DNA from: Colwellia sp.
GTDB lineage: Bacteria; Pseudomonadota; Gammaproteobacteria; Enterobacterales; Alteromonadaceae
NCBI GenBank assembly: GCA_029938115.1
Contig: JAPYOP010000002.1
Location: 68,216 to 132,215, forward strand
Direction of reading: 5' to 3'
DNA length: 64,000 bases
Shown here: positions 19,131 to 29,153 of the stretch, in pieces
Position numbering within the stretch: the stretch's first letter is position 1
Layout: each line of letters opens with the position of its first letter
The notes under the pieces: generated by a model
Seen by the model: the letters and a program-made list of their open reading frames with translations, nothing else
Databases searched by the model: none
What the model was told of the DNA's origin: nothing
Translations under genes and position numbers: made by a program

Positions 19131-19144
19131 TTGATTTAAATCAA
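19131..19144 (+). promoter_or_regulatory. Perfect FNR-type box of the porin gene
   Basis: TTGAT-TTAA-ATCAA matches the FNR consensus exactly, centred about 114 bp before the porin ATG. With class II spacing the start of transcription would be near 19179; a TAAAAA at 19167-19172 is a possible -10. Confidence 0.7.
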
Positions 19145-19251
19145 CTCTTCACATTGAACAGAATGTAAAAATTGTCCCATAGAGTACAAACAATAAAAAT
19201 TTAAAGTGCTAACACAAATTTAAAATAGAAACATAAAATTGGGATAAAACT

Positions 19252-20439
19252 ATGAAAACAGAAAATAGAAATAAATTCGCCCTCTCTTTACTTGCTACAG
19301 CAATTTTATCTGCACCAGTAGCTTTTGCGGCTGATCCCGTTCATGGTGAAGGTATTGCAGATGCTTTAGCTGATAGTAAAGTTAACCTATCATTTCGTGC
19401 TCGTTACGAAGGCGTCGATCAAGATGGTATTGATAATACCGCTGACGCTTTAACAATAAAGAGTCGTTTGACCATCAAAACAGGAAGTTACAGTAACTTC
19501 TCACTTGGATTAGAAGTAGATAATGTTAGCGCATTGATTGATGACTATAATAGCAAAACTAATGGTAATACCGATTACCCTGTTGTTGCTGATCCTAAAG
19601 GTACTGATGTAAACCAAGGGTATGTAAAATATTCTAACAATGGTTTTAGCGCTGTAGCGGGCCGTCAACGTATTTTACATAACAACCAACGTTTTGTTGG
19701 TGGTGTAGGTTGGCGTCAAAACGAGCAAACCTATGATGGTATTCGTGCACAATATAAAGCTGGAGCCTTATCAGTAGACTACAGCTACATCCATAATGTT
19801 AACAATATTGTTGCATCAAACAATACCGGTGAATTTCACTTAGCAAACGTTGGCTATACATTATCTAAAGCTCACAAAGTTGCAGCCTTTGCTTATATTT
19901 TAGACTTTAATACCGGAGCCACAAACTCAAGCACCACCTTTGGTGGTCTTTATAATGGTAAGTTTGGTCCTGTTATTGTTAATGCTAGCGCAGCAAGCCA
20001 AAGTGATAATGGTGACAACCCTAACAGCTACACGGCTTCTTATTTAAATGCTGAAGTGGGCTCTAAATTAGGTCCTGTGACTGTGTTAGGTGGTTATGAA
20101 TTACTCGGTAGTGACAACGGTGTTGCTTTTAACACGCCTTTAGCTACTAAGCATAAATTCCAAGGTTGGGCTGACAAATTCTTAGGCACACCTGGTGACG
20201 GTATTGAGGATGTTTATATTACTGTAAAAGGTGCTGTATCAGGTGTTAAATTGAGTGCAACTTATCATAATTTAACCTCAGATGTGAATGGCATCGACTA
20301 CGGAAGTGAATTAGATTTAGTGGCTAACTACAAAGTTAACAAAAACTATAGCGTGTTGGCTAAGTTTGCAAGCTACAGTGCCGATGAACATGCCACTGAC
20401 ACCAGAAAATTATGGTTGCAAATTGCCGCTAAATTTTAA
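19252..20439 (+). CDS. Outer-membrane porin, alginate-export-like beta barrel
   Basis: A 395-residue protein with a clear signal peptide (about 1-26, cut after PVAFA). The first mature strands NLSFRARYEGVDQDG and ADALTIKSRLTIKTG, and the GRQRILHNNQRFVGGVGWRQNEQTYDG stretch, resemble the alginate-export/AlgE-like porin family in which that arginine- and asparagine-rich segment forms part of the pore. It ends in a terminal phenylalanine (LWLQIAAKF), as outer-membrane barrels do. A general or substrate-specific porin is inferred; the substrate is unknown. Two FNR-type boxes upstream point to oxygen-dependent control. Followed by a strong terminator. Confidence 0.82.
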   Translation: MKTENRNKFALSLLATAILSAPVAFAADPVHGEGIADALADSKVNLSFRARYEGVDQDGIDNTADALTIKSRLTIKTGSYSNFSLGLEVDNVSALIDDYNSKTNGNTDYPVVADPKGTDVNQGYVKYSNNGFSAVAGRQRILHNNQRFVGGVGWRQNEQTYDGIRAQYKAGALSVDYSYIHNVNNIVASNNTGEFHLANVGYTLSKAHKVAAFAYILDFNTGATNSSTTFGGLYNGKFGPVIVNASAASQSDNGDNPNSYTASYLNAEVGSKLGPVTVLGGYELLGSDNGVAFNTPLATKHKFQGWADKFLGTPGDGIEDVYITVKGAVSGVKLSATYHNLTSDVNGIDYGSELDLVANYKVNKNYSVLAKFASYSADEHATDTRKLWLQIAAKF

Positions 20440-20463
20440 ATAATCGCAACTATAAGATCACAT

Positions 20464-20500
20464 AAGGGATACTTAACTTAAGCTAAGTGTCCCTTTTTAT
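20464..20500. terminator. Rho-independent terminator between porin and FadL-like genes
   Basis: AAGGGA-T-ACTTA (20464-20475) pairs with TAAGT-G-TCCCTT (20484-20495), an 8-nt loop, then a T-rich tail. The stem can serve both convergent genes. Confidence 0.85.
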
Positions 20501-20522
20501 TTTACCTGTGACAAATCTAAAC

Positions 20523-21866
20523 TTAAAAGTCTAAACTTAAAAAAAGTACTAATGTTTTTTTCTTCGCTTGTGCAATATCATCATTACCGTTATCAGGGTA
20601 CAAAGGTAATCCAACAATATTTTCCACTGAACGAATATCAGCATACCTAACATCACCAACACCTTGTTTATAATACAAACCAAACGTTAGTTTTTTACCA
20701 ACAAAGCTAGTTTCGACTGATGAGGATACACCGAGTAAATCAATATCTTCAATGCGCTGATAATCTATTTCTCTATTAATATCGCCATTAGCATTATCGG
20801 TAAATAAGCCAAAACGAACTGATGTATCTTGTGATATTTTATATTCAAAACCTAAAGACCAATTGATGACCTTAGTTAAATCTCGAGTAGTAGGAGAGCC
20901 AATAATAGCTAAAGGATTACTACTAGAATCCACTTTAGAGAAATAATTTACATCGCCAGATACCAAAATATTGTGAAACTGATAACTAGCCCCTACCCCT
21001 AATTCAAAGGGTAGTTTTTGTTGCTCACTTGACGTTTCAGTAATTCTTGAAACGGGTTGTATTTGTGGCGGCAAAGGTACAATGCTTGATAAAAATATTG
21101 AAGCTGTCGATACATAATCTCTTTTTACAGGAATTTCATAAGCTAATTTACCACCGAGAGATAATTTGTCGCTATGCCAAAGTATTCCTATTATAGGCTG
21201 CACTGACATTTGCAAGTCAGTAATTCTTCTTGATGCGTTAAACCCTGCCTCCAGATTTCCATCGGGGATAAAAATAGTTGTTGCAATACCTGAGCCTTGT
21301 GCCGTGGTGAATTCTTTATACTGAAAATATAAAGATGTTCCAACAGAAAAGCTTTCCGAATATTTATAAGATACTGAAAGGCCAAATTTATAAGCACTGT
21401 TATCTAAGTCTATATAAACAAATTCATTTGTTGTTTGAGGGGGAATAGGACCATTTTGGGGAATATCCGTAATCACATCGGTAGACGTTCGCTCTTTACC
21501 AAAATCCGTTACCGCAAAAGAAATACCAAAATCCCATTTATTTTTTTTTTGGCGAAAAGCAAAAAAGCCAGGAACAACGGTAAAAGATTCTCTATCAAAA
21601 TCAGAGCCATCACTAAAGACCTTATTAAACTCAGTTTTCTCCCATGACAGTACATTCACAGATGCGGTTGAATTCATCTGACTAAAAGACAGGCCCGCTG
21701 GATTATAAAGCATCGCCGTTAAATCATCAGACACAGACAAAAATGCTCCGCCAAGACCTGGCGCTTTAGAGCCATTAAGAAGGTTGACATAATGATACTC
21801 ATCAGCAACAACCTTTAAGGTTAATATAATTAATAAAATAAAGGTTATAATTATTTTTTTATTCAT
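20523..21866 (-). CDS. FadL/OmpP1/TodX-family outer-membrane transporter
   Basis: A 447-residue protein with a hydrophobic signal (about 1-21). The FadL hallmark opening is visible: GSKAPGLGGAFLSVSDDLTAMLYNPAGLS at about 33-61, which includes the conserved NPAG turn. Many amphipathic strands follow (for example QKLPFELGVGASYQF, NWSLGFEYKI), ending in FLSLDF with a terminal phenylalanine. FadL-type proteins carry long-chain fatty acids or other hydrophobic molecules across the outer membrane; the substrate here is not known. It is shorter on conserved FadL features than E. coli FadL and is probably a paralogue. Divergent from pabA. Confidence 0.85.
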   Translation of the reverse strand: MNKKIIITFILLIILTLKVVADEYHYVNLLNGSKAPGLGGAFLSVSDDLTAMLYNPAGLSFSQMNSTASVNVLSWEKTEFNKVFSDGSDFDRESFTVVPGFFAFRQKKNKWDFGISFAVTDFGKERTSTDVITDIPQNGPIPPQTTNEFVYIDLDNSAYKFGLSVSYKYSESFSVGTSLYFQYKEFTTAQGSGIATTIFIPDGNLEAGFNASRRITDLQMSVQPIIGILWHSDKLSLGGKLAYEIPVKRDYVSTASIFLSSIVPLPPQIQPVSRITETSSEQQKLPFELGVGASYQFHNILVSGDVNYFSKVDSSSNPLAIIGSPTTRDLTKVINWSLGFEYKISQDTSVRFGLFTDNANGDINREIDYQRIEDIDLLGVSSSVETSFVGKKLTFGLYYKQGVGDVRYADIRSVENIVGLPLYPDNGNDDIAQAKKKTLVLFLSLDF

Positions 21867-22034
21867 TCTATTCTTCCTTAAATTGACTTTTCAACTATAA
21901 CTCAAAAAAACTTGTATAAAAACTATTCATCTTTTATTTCCTAACTCATTTGAAAGCTATAAACAAAATTGTGATTGTCCTGAGCTTACTGAAAGATTAG
22001 AATGGCCACGTTTTTTCCTTGTTAGGTTATCTCT

Positions 22035-22637
22035 TTGTTATTAATGATCGATAATTACGACTCATTTACTTTTAATCTAGTGCATTATTTTCAGGCATTA
22101 GGTCAGACCGTAAAAGTTTTTCGTCATGATGAAATTAGCTTAAATGATATTGAGAAGCTCAAGCCTGAGTATTTGGTTATTTCTCCCGGGCCATGCGATC
22201 CTGATAGTGCTGGCATATCATTAGCGGTGGTTGAGCATTTTTGTGGAAAAATTCCTTTGTTAGGCGTTTGCCTAGGGCATCAATGCATAGCTCAGCACTT
22301 TGGTGCTAAGGTGATAAAAGCTAAAAAGTTAATGCATGGTAAAACCAGCCTTATCACACACAGTGGCACGGGCTTGTTTCAACAGCTAAAGCAACCTTTA
22401 CAAGTAACCCGATACCATTCATTGATAGTAGACAAAGAATCCCTTTCTAAGGACTTAATTATCACCGCATGGAGTATTGATGAACAAGGGAATAAGGATG
22501 AAATAATGGCTTTACAGCATAAAGAACTTGCGCTTTGCAGTGTTCAATTTCATCCTGAGTCTATTTTAACTGAGCAAGGAAAAGCTCTGTTGAAAAACTT
22601 TTTAACTATGTACCCAACAAAGCCGCTGTTGAAATAA
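22035..22637 (+). CDS. pabA: Aminodeoxychorismate / anthranilate synthase glutamine amidotransferase
   Basis: A 200-residue class-I glutamine amidotransferase that supplies ammonia for aminodeoxychorismate (folate) and often anthranilate (tryptophan) synthesis. It shows [10 protein letters not shown], the catalytic cysteine in [10 protein letters not shown] (about residue 79) and the QFHPESI His/Glu pair. The TTG at 22035 gives [12 protein letters not shown], a start seen often in this family; an ATG three codons later (22044) is also possible. Location upstream of argD parallels E. coli pabA-fic-argD, so PabA is preferred over TrpG. Confidence 0.9.
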   Translation: MLLMIDNYDSFTFNLVHYFQALGQTVKVFRHDEISLNDIEKLKPEYLVISPGPCDPDSAGISLAVVEHFCGKIPLLGVCLGHQCIAQHFGAKVIKAKKLMHGKTSLITHSGTGLFQQLKQPLQVTRYHSLIVDKESLSKDLIITAWSIDEQGNKDEIMALQHKELALCSVQFHPESILTEQGKALLKNFLTMYPTKPLLK

Positions 22638-22691
22638 TAAAATAAAATGGTTCTATAACGTTAATGCTTTGATAACATAGACCGATAACCT

Positions 22692-22717
22692 GAGTATAAA
22701 CATTAAATTTTATACTC
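22692..22717. promoter_or_regulatory. 9-bp perfect inverted repeat between pabA and HDOD gene
   Basis: GAGTATAAA (22692-22700) and TTTATACTC (22709-22717) flank an 8-nt loop. It may be the pabA 3' hairpin (AAATCATTT follows rather than a U-run) or an operator before the HDOD gene. Confidence 0.35.
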
Positions 22718-22761
22718 AAATCATTTCAATATCTGTGCTTACGAGACACTAACTAAACTTT

Positions 22762-23907
22762 ATGCAATTTTTTGATAACAACGACACGCTTTCCTCTATA
22801 CATCATCAAGCAATCAGCTTAACTATGAGTAAAGATTTTGCTGAAAAACGCCGTGGTAAAATCGATATTGTCGAATTTCAGGGCAGTGAGCAAGAAAATC
22901 GTCGCAGAGAATTATTATCCGTTGAAGTTGAAGCACAACAAGAAAAAATAGTTGCTGCCCATGGAGAAGAGCATTTTCGTAAACAGGTAATGACAGCTTT
23001 CTTTGCTCAAGTTAAGAAACAAGTAAATGAAGAGTTTGATAATAAAGCTTATGTTTATAATAACGTACTCAGTATTGAAGATGCTGCACCGACAATATTA
23101 GAATTACTTTCTTTACGAGCAACATCCGTTAATAAGATTAAACCGCTCGCCACCTCATTGACTTGGCTTGCCACTGACTTAGTTAGCTTAGTTAACAAGC
23201 CGCAATATAGAAAACGCGCTGATGTACAAGTTAATGATGCAAAACTTGCTCTGAGCTATATTGGTTTAGATAACTTAAAGTTAGTAATGCCTACATTTAT
23301 TCTTAAACATTGGTTGCCCTCCTCGACAGCGCCTTTTAATTTAATGAAGCGTAAACTTTGGAATGATAGTTTATCTATCGCATTAGCTGCAAGCGTGCTA
23401 GCGGACCATTCAGGTGCCAATCGTTACGCTGCATTTACTACCGGTATGTTATCTAATATTGGTCAATTAGCGATTACACGCTGCTTTTTGAACACTTATA
23501 ATCGAATGTATAAGCAAGAATTACGTAAAGCCTTTAATGCTAAAGATAAACGTTTACACAATATTTTATCTAAAATTGAAAACTCACCAGAATTATTACT
23601 TGAACAATTGGTTTTACGAAGCAGTAAATTATCAGCTGACTTAATTGAACTGATGAACTTTGAGCGCCTGCCTATAACCGAGGCAATGTTTGATTTAGCT
23701 TATGCTGAAACAATAGACACAATGAACCCAATTGCTAAAATAGTCACCAAAGCTAAAGTTTATATTGATTATCGTAATCTAGCAAAAGTGAACCTGATTA
23801 GTGAAGAAGATAAGCTGTCTTTATTTGAGGCCGCAAAATTAACTAAAACTGAAATTTCATTACTTAATAAAAGTGACATAGACCACATAAAATTAAAATT
23901 TAACTAA
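22762..23907 (+). CDS. HDOD-domain signalling protein
   Basis: A 381-residue cytosolic protein. The N-terminal third is charged and mainly helical. From about residue 100 to 300 is an HDOD (HD-related output) domain, with LLSLRATSVNKIKPLATSL, VNDAKLALSYIGLDNLKLVM, LWNDSLSIALAASVLADHSG and TGMLSNIGQLAI; the canonical HD metal-binding histidine and aspartate are largely absent, as in HDOD proteins, which bind partners rather than hydrolyse phosphate esters. Found in stress and c-di-GMP networks; the exact role is unknown. Monocistronic between pabA and argD. Confidence 0.82.
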   Translation: MQFFDNNDTLSSIHHQAISLTMSKDFAEKRRGKIDIVEFQGSEQENRRRELLSVEVEAQQEKIVAAHGEEHFRKQVMTAFFAQVKKQVNEEFDNKAYVYNNVLSIEDAAPTILELLSLRATSVNKIKPLATSLTWLATDLVSLVNKPQYRKRADVQVNDAKLALSYIGLDNLKLVMPTFILKHWLPSSTAPFNLMKRKLWNDSLSIALAASVLADHSGANRYAAFTTGMLSNIGQLAITRCFLNTYNRMYKQELRKAFNAKDKRLHNILSKIENSPELLLEQLVLRSSKLSADLIELMNFERLPITEAMFDLAYAETIDTMNPIAKIVTKAKVYIDYRNLAKVNLISEEDKLSLFEAAKLTKTEISLLNKSDIDHIKLKFN

Positions 23908-24022
23908 TTTTTATAACTTTCAAACAAAGTATTTTTGATTATTTATGAAAATGCTGACAAATTCGCTTTATTGAAACAAGCTCAATGTATTAAACAGAAG
24001 CCTCTTTATAGAGTTTTTCATA

Positions 24023-24061
24023 TCAAAATAAATATTCATTATATTTGAATAAAACCTGCCA
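24023..24061 (+). promoter_or_regulatory. Candidate ArgR operator (two partial ARG boxes) before argD
   Basis: Box 1 core AAAAT-AAAT-ATTCA (24025-24038) and box 2 core TGAAT-AAAA-CCTGC (24046-24059). The inner half sites are perfect and are 7 nt apart, the spacing of tandem 18-bp ARG boxes separated by 3 bp; the outer halves are weak. The rest of the 23908-24238 gap shows no gene. Confidence 0.4.
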
Positions 24062-24229
24062 AGTCATTGTTTTTACTAGCCTGCAACATAGCCATACAAG
24101 ACAGAGTTGCTTTTTTCTGTCATAATAGTCGCCTATTTTTTATCACTGCCTTATATTTTCAACATAAAATTTATATTACTTATATACTAAAGTCAGTGTT
24201 ACCAATACACATAAGCCAGTTAATTTTAG

Positions 24230-25450
<1,221 letters not shown>

Positions 25451-25461
25451 ACGATCAGTAT

Positions 25462-25498
25462 GAGTAGCGAGTATTGAGTAACTAATTACTCGCTACTC
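25462..25498 (+). repeat. GAGTAGCGAGTA inverted repeat between argD and astA
   Basis: GAGTAGCGAGTA (25462-25473) and TACTCGCTACTC (25487-25498) form a perfect 12-bp stem with a 13-nt loop. Similar short motifs recur near 52013-52046 and, more loosely, 38909-38945. It could act as an intercistronic stabiliser or attenuator. Confidence 0.6.
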
Positions 25499-25528
25499 GT
25501 GTATTTCTTTCCCTTTTCGAGACACTTT

Positions 25529-26554
25529 ATGATTATCATCCGTCCTATTAGAACGACTGATTATGACGATTTATATCGCATTGCCATTGAATCTGGTCAT
25601 GGGTTTACTTCGTTACCTGTTAATGAAGACATATTAAGAAAACGTATTAGCCATTCCGAAGACTCTTTTAAGGCTCAGGTGAGTCAACCGGGTGAACAAG
25701 GCTATTTATTTGTTATGGAAGACACACAAACAGGCCAAGTGGTTGGTACAACAGGCATTGAAGCGGCTGTTGGTTTGGATAATGCTTTTTACCATTATCA
25801 TTTAGGAAAAGTTGTTCATAGTTCTCGTGAGTTAGATATTCATAACACTGTTGAAACCCTTGCACTTTGTAATGATTACACCGGTGCAACTGAAATTTGC
25901 ACCTTGTTCTTACAAGAAAGCCATCGGAAAAATGGCAACGGTAGATTCTTATCTCGCTGCCGCTTTTTATTTATAGCCGAGCATGCTGAGCGTTTTTCTG
26001 ATTGTGTTATTGCTGAAATGCGCGGAGTTAGTGATGAAGACGGTAGGTCACCTTTTTATGACTGGCTTGAAGAGCACTTCTTATCTATTGAATTTACTAA
26101 AGCTGATTACTTAACCGGTATAGGCAATAAAGACTTTATTGCTGAATTAATGCCTAAATACCCTGTTTATGTCAATTTACTAAGTAAAAAAGCACAACAA
26201 GTGATCAACAAAGTTCACAGCAATACTGTGCCGGCATTACGCTTACTTGAAGCTGAAGGTTTCTCTCGCCGAGGATATGTGGATATTTTTGATGCTGGCC
26301 CTACAGTTGAAGCTGAACGTAGTCAAATCAGAGCCGTGCGCGAAAGTAATAAATACCAAGTATTAATTGACGATGCATGCGGTAGTGAAAGCAACCAAAA
26401 ATACATTCTATGTAACACTAAGGTGGAAGATTTTAGGGCAACACAAGTCAAAGTAACGCTGCGTGAAACCGCAAATCAAGTGGTTATCACTAATGATGTA
26501 GCACTCGCATTACAAGTACAACAAGGTGATTGGGTTCGCCTTTTAAGTAATTAA
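25529..26554 (+). CDS. astA: Arginine N-succinyltransferase
   Basis: A 341-residue GNAT-superfamily enzyme. It transfers succinyl from succinyl-CoA to arginine, the first step of the AST catabolic pathway. The ATG at 25529 gives [19 protein letters not shown], matching E. coli AstA (MMVIRPVERSD); the GTG at 25499 would add ten residues and is rejected. Strongly conserved segments include [51 protein letters not shown] and [15 protein letters not shown]. Probably one transcript with argD and astD; its stop is 25 nt before astD. Confidence 0.95.
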   Translation: MIIIRPIRTTDYDDLYRIAIESGHGFTSLPVNEDILRKRISHSEDSFKAQVSQPGEQGYLFVMEDTQTGQVVGTTGIEAAVGLDNAFYHYHLGKVVHSSRELDIHNTVETLALCNDYTGATEICTLFLQESHRKNGNGRFLSRCRFLFIAEHAERFSDCVIAEMRGVSDEDGRSPFYDWLEEHFLSIEFTKADYLTGIGNKDFIAELMPKYPVYVNLLSKKAQQVINKVHSNTVPALRLLEAEGFSRRGYVDIFDAGPTVEAERSQIRAVRESNKYQVLIDDACGSESNQKYILCNTKVEDFRATQVKVTLRETANQVVITNDVALALQVQQGDWVRLLSN

Positions 26555-26579
26555 TAGCCTAATTAGAATAGGAAAATTT

Positions 26580-28049
26580 ATGTCAAATGTTCAATTTATC
26601 AATGGTCAATGGTTAGCAGGTCAAGGTCATGAAGTTACTTCAGTGAACCCTGCTCGAAATGAAGTTATCTGGCAAGGTAAAACAGCATCACCTGAGCAAG
26701 TAGATCAAGCCATTAGCAGTGCACGTACTGCCTTTGAAACATGGTCAACTATCAGCTTTGAAGCGCGTGTAAGCATTATAACAAGGTTTGCTGAATTACT
26801 TGGTGAAAACAAAGAAGCCTTAGCAAATACCATCGCCCTAGAAACAGGTAAACCTCGCTGGGAAACCTTAGGTGAAGTTGGCGCTATGATGGGTAAAGTC
26901 AACATTTCCCTTAATGCTTATAAAGAACGTACCGGTACAGTTGAAAACCCTATGCCCGGCGCTAAAGCTTTTATTCGCCATAAGCCTCATGGTGTTGTAG
27001 CCGTATTTGGTCCATATAATTTCCCTGGCCACTTACCTAATGGTCATATTATTCCCGCGCTTATCGCTGGCAATACCATTGTATTTAAACCAAGTGAACT
27101 AACACCTAAAGTTGCAGAAGATGTACTGAAAATTTGGCAAGCTGCCGGACTTCCTGTCGGTGTTATCAACCTTGTACAAGGTGAAATTGAAACAGGTAAA
27201 GCATTAGCAAGTAATAAAATGATCGACGGCTTATTTTTTACGGGCAGTTCAACAACAGGTCATTTGTTACACGAACAATTTGGCGGCCAACCAGGTAAAA
27301 TTTTAGCCCTAGAAATGGGTGGTAATAATCCGCTTATCGTTAAAGATGTTAGCGACATTACGGCTGTTGTTCATGACATCATTCAATCTGCTTTTGTTAC
27401 CACAGGACAACGCTGTACTTGTGCTCGTCGTTTATTCATCGAACAAGGTGAGCAAGGTGATGCGATTATGGCTAAGTTAATAGAAGCCACACAAGCATTA
27501 ACCATCGGTTATTATGATGACGAAGAGCAACCATTTATGGGCTCGATGATTTCTGAAAAAGCCGCTTTAAGTTTAGTTACCGCGCAGCAGAAATTACTTG
27601 ATTTAGGCGCCAATTCACTTCTTGAGTTAAAGCATTTAGAAGCAAACACTGGCTTTATTTCACCGGGTATTATTGATGTGACGGATATTATTGCCGATAT
27701 ACCTGATGAAGAGTATTTTGGACCGTTATTAAAAGTATACCGTTACACTGATTTTGATGAAGCCATCAATGAAGGTAACAATACTGGTTTTGGCTTATCT
27801 GCTGGTTTATTAAGTGATAGTGAAGATCTATACAATCACTTTTTTACCCGTATTCGTGCTGGCATCGTTAATTGGAACAAGCCAATTACAGGTGCAAGTA
27901 GTGCCGCACCATTTGGTGGTATTGGTGCTAGTGGTAATCACAGAGCTAGCGCATTTTATGCTGCAGATTACTGTGCATACCCAATCGCCTCAGTTGAAGC
28001 GGAAAAAGTAAGTTTACCTGCAACCTTAAGCCCTGGTATCAAACTTTAA
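26580..28049 (+). CDS. astD: N-succinylglutamate 5-semialdehyde dehydrogenase
   Basis: A 489-residue NAD-dependent aldehyde dehydrogenase, fourth step of arginine succinyltransferase catabolism. Seen: the opening [38 protein letters not shown], the [11 protein letters not shown] loop, catalytic Glu in [11 protein letters not shown] and catalytic Cys in [12 protein letters not shown], and [13 protein letters not shown]. Length matches E. coli AstD (492). The genes for the dihydrolase AstB and the desuccinylase AstE are not in the window and must be elsewhere if the pathway is complete. Confidence 0.96.
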   Translation: MSNVQFINGQWLAGQGHEVTSVNPARNEVIWQGKTASPEQVDQAISSARTAFETWSTISFEARVSIITRFAELLGENKEALANTIALETGKPRWETLGEVGAMMGKVNISLNAYKERTGTVENPMPGAKAFIRHKPHGVVAVFGPYNFPGHLPNGHIIPALIAGNTIVFKPSELTPKVAEDVLKIWQAAGLPVGVINLVQGEIETGKALASNKMIDGLFFTGSSTTGHLLHEQFGGQPGKILALEMGGNNPLIVKDVSDITAVVHDIIQSAFVTTGQRCTCARRLFIEQGEQGDAIMAKLIEATQALTIGYYDDEEQPFMGSMISEKAALSLVTAQQKLLDLGANSLLELKHLEANTGFISPGIIDVTDIIADIPDEEYFGPLLKVYRYTDFDEAINEGNNTGFGLSAGLLSDSEDLYNHFFTRIRAGIVNWNKPITGASSAAPFGGIGASGNHRASAFYAADYCAYPIASVEAEKVSLPATLSPGIKL

Positions 28050-28097
28050 CGATTCAATATAACCATGCCACATCAAGATACTTATATTTTTGCAATC

Positions 28098-28130
28098 AAA
28101 AGAGAAGGGGGGGTTCGCCCCTGCTTCTTT
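28098..28130 (+). terminator. G/C-rich imperfect hairpin after astD
   Basis: AAAGAGAAG with a G-run (28098-28113), loop TTCG, then CCCCTGCTTCTTT. It is the first of two hairpins in the 28050-28252 gap and, without a U-tail, may act as an attenuator rather than a full terminator. Confidence 0.4.
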
Positions 28131-28147
28131 AAAAGTATCGATCAACT

Positions 28148-28185
28148 TTAATTTTGATGGTAGCAAGTGCTGTCATCAAAATTAA
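28148..28185 (+). promoter_or_regulatory. Long hairpin upstream of DUF1338 gene
   Basis: TTAATTTTGATG (28148-28159) pairs perfectly with CATCAAAATTAA (28174-28185), enclosing an inner AGCA/TGCT stem with a 2-nt loop. It lies about 67-105 nt before the DUF1338 start; it may be a leader structure or an operator. Confidence 0.45.
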
Positions 28186-28252
28186 CCACCATTTTCAGAC
28201 CTTCATTTGCTGCCTTTTAATGATTTATTTTTATTAATTTATAGGAAGCATT

Positions 28253-29053
28253 ATGACCACCCAAGTAGCTCAACTTTTTAATAATATTTGGCAACAATAT
28301 ATTGAAGTAACCCCGTCAGCCGACAAAATTCACCAACTACTAGGAAGTGGTAATGACGTGATCAATGATCACGTTGCTTACCGCACCTTCAACGTAGCAA
28401 AGATAAACTTAGAAAAGCTAGCTAGTCACTTAACCAATATTGGCTACACTGAATGTGGTCAATATGATTTTGCTGCTAAAAAACTAACGGCTAAGCACTT
28501 TGAGCACAGCAATACAACTATGCCAAAAGTATTTATTAGTGAATTACGCGTTGAAGAGTTTTCACCCGAAATACAAAATATAATCCATAATTTGGTAGAG
28601 CAATTACCTGAAAGCATCAGTGATCAAGAAGATTTCTTGTATTTAGGACGACCTTGGCAAGTTAGCTCAACCGATTACCAAACTTTACTAGCGACAAGTG
28701 AATATGCTGCTTGGTTAGCAGCCTGGGGTTATCGTGCGAATCACTTTACAGTGAGTATTAACCATTTAGATAACTTTGATTGTATTGTTGCGGTAAACGA
28801 CAGCCTTAAAAAAGCTGGCCATACGCTAAATAGCACCGGTGGTGAAATTAAGGGTGATGAAGCAGTTAAATTAGAGCAGTCGTCAACGCTTGCAGATAAA
28901 GCAATTGTTGAATTTTCAGATAAGCGCATGGAAATACCAAGCTGTTTTTATGAATTTGCTAAACGTTACCCTCAAGCTGATGGTGAGCTTTACACAGGTT
29001 TCGTTGCCGCTTCTGCCGATAAAATTTTTGAAAGTACCAATGCGATAGCATAG
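28253..29053 (+). CDS. DUF1338 protein, 2-oxoadipate dioxygenase/decarboxylase (HglS)-related
   Basis: A 266-residue DUF1338 (VOC-fold) protein. In larger members (HglS/YdcJ, about 450 residues) the iron is held by His, His, Glu and the enzyme turns 2-oxoadipate into D-2-hydroxyglutarate in lysine breakdown. Corresponding residues can be seen here: His40 in NDHVAYRTF, His164 in RANHFTVSIN and Glu234 in CFYEFAKRYP. The shorter length suggests only the core domain, so the same reaction is likely but not certain. It follows astD, suggesting use in amino-acid catabolism, and is bounded by a strong terminator. Confidence 0.8.
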   Translation: MTTQVAQLFNNIWQQYIEVTPSADKIHQLLGSGNDVINDHVAYRTFNVAKINLEKLASHLTNIGYTECGQYDFAAKKLTAKHFEHSNTTMPKVFISELRVEEFSPEIQNIIHNLVEQLPESISDQEDFLYLGRPWQVSSTDYQTLLATSEYAAWLAAWGYRANHFTVSINHLDNFDCIVAVNDSLKKAGHTLNSTGGEIKGDEAVKLEQSSTLADKAIVEFSDKRMEIPSCFYEFAKRYPQADGELYTGFVAASADKIFESTNAIA

Positions 29054-29082
29054 TTTCAGTAACAGAATTAAATAACACAAAC

Positions 29083-29117
29083 AAAAATGCCATTCACTTT
29101 CATGAATGGCATTTTTT
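29083..29117. terminator. Bidirectional rho-independent terminator
   Basis: AAAAATGCCATTC (29083-29095) pairs with GAATGGCATTTTT (29104-29116) around an 8-nt loop and has a T-run on one side and an A-run on the other, between the convergent DUF1338 and subtilase genes. Confidence 0.9.
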
Positions 29118-29153
29118 ATTCAATAATTAAACTAATCAATTAATTGATTAAAT

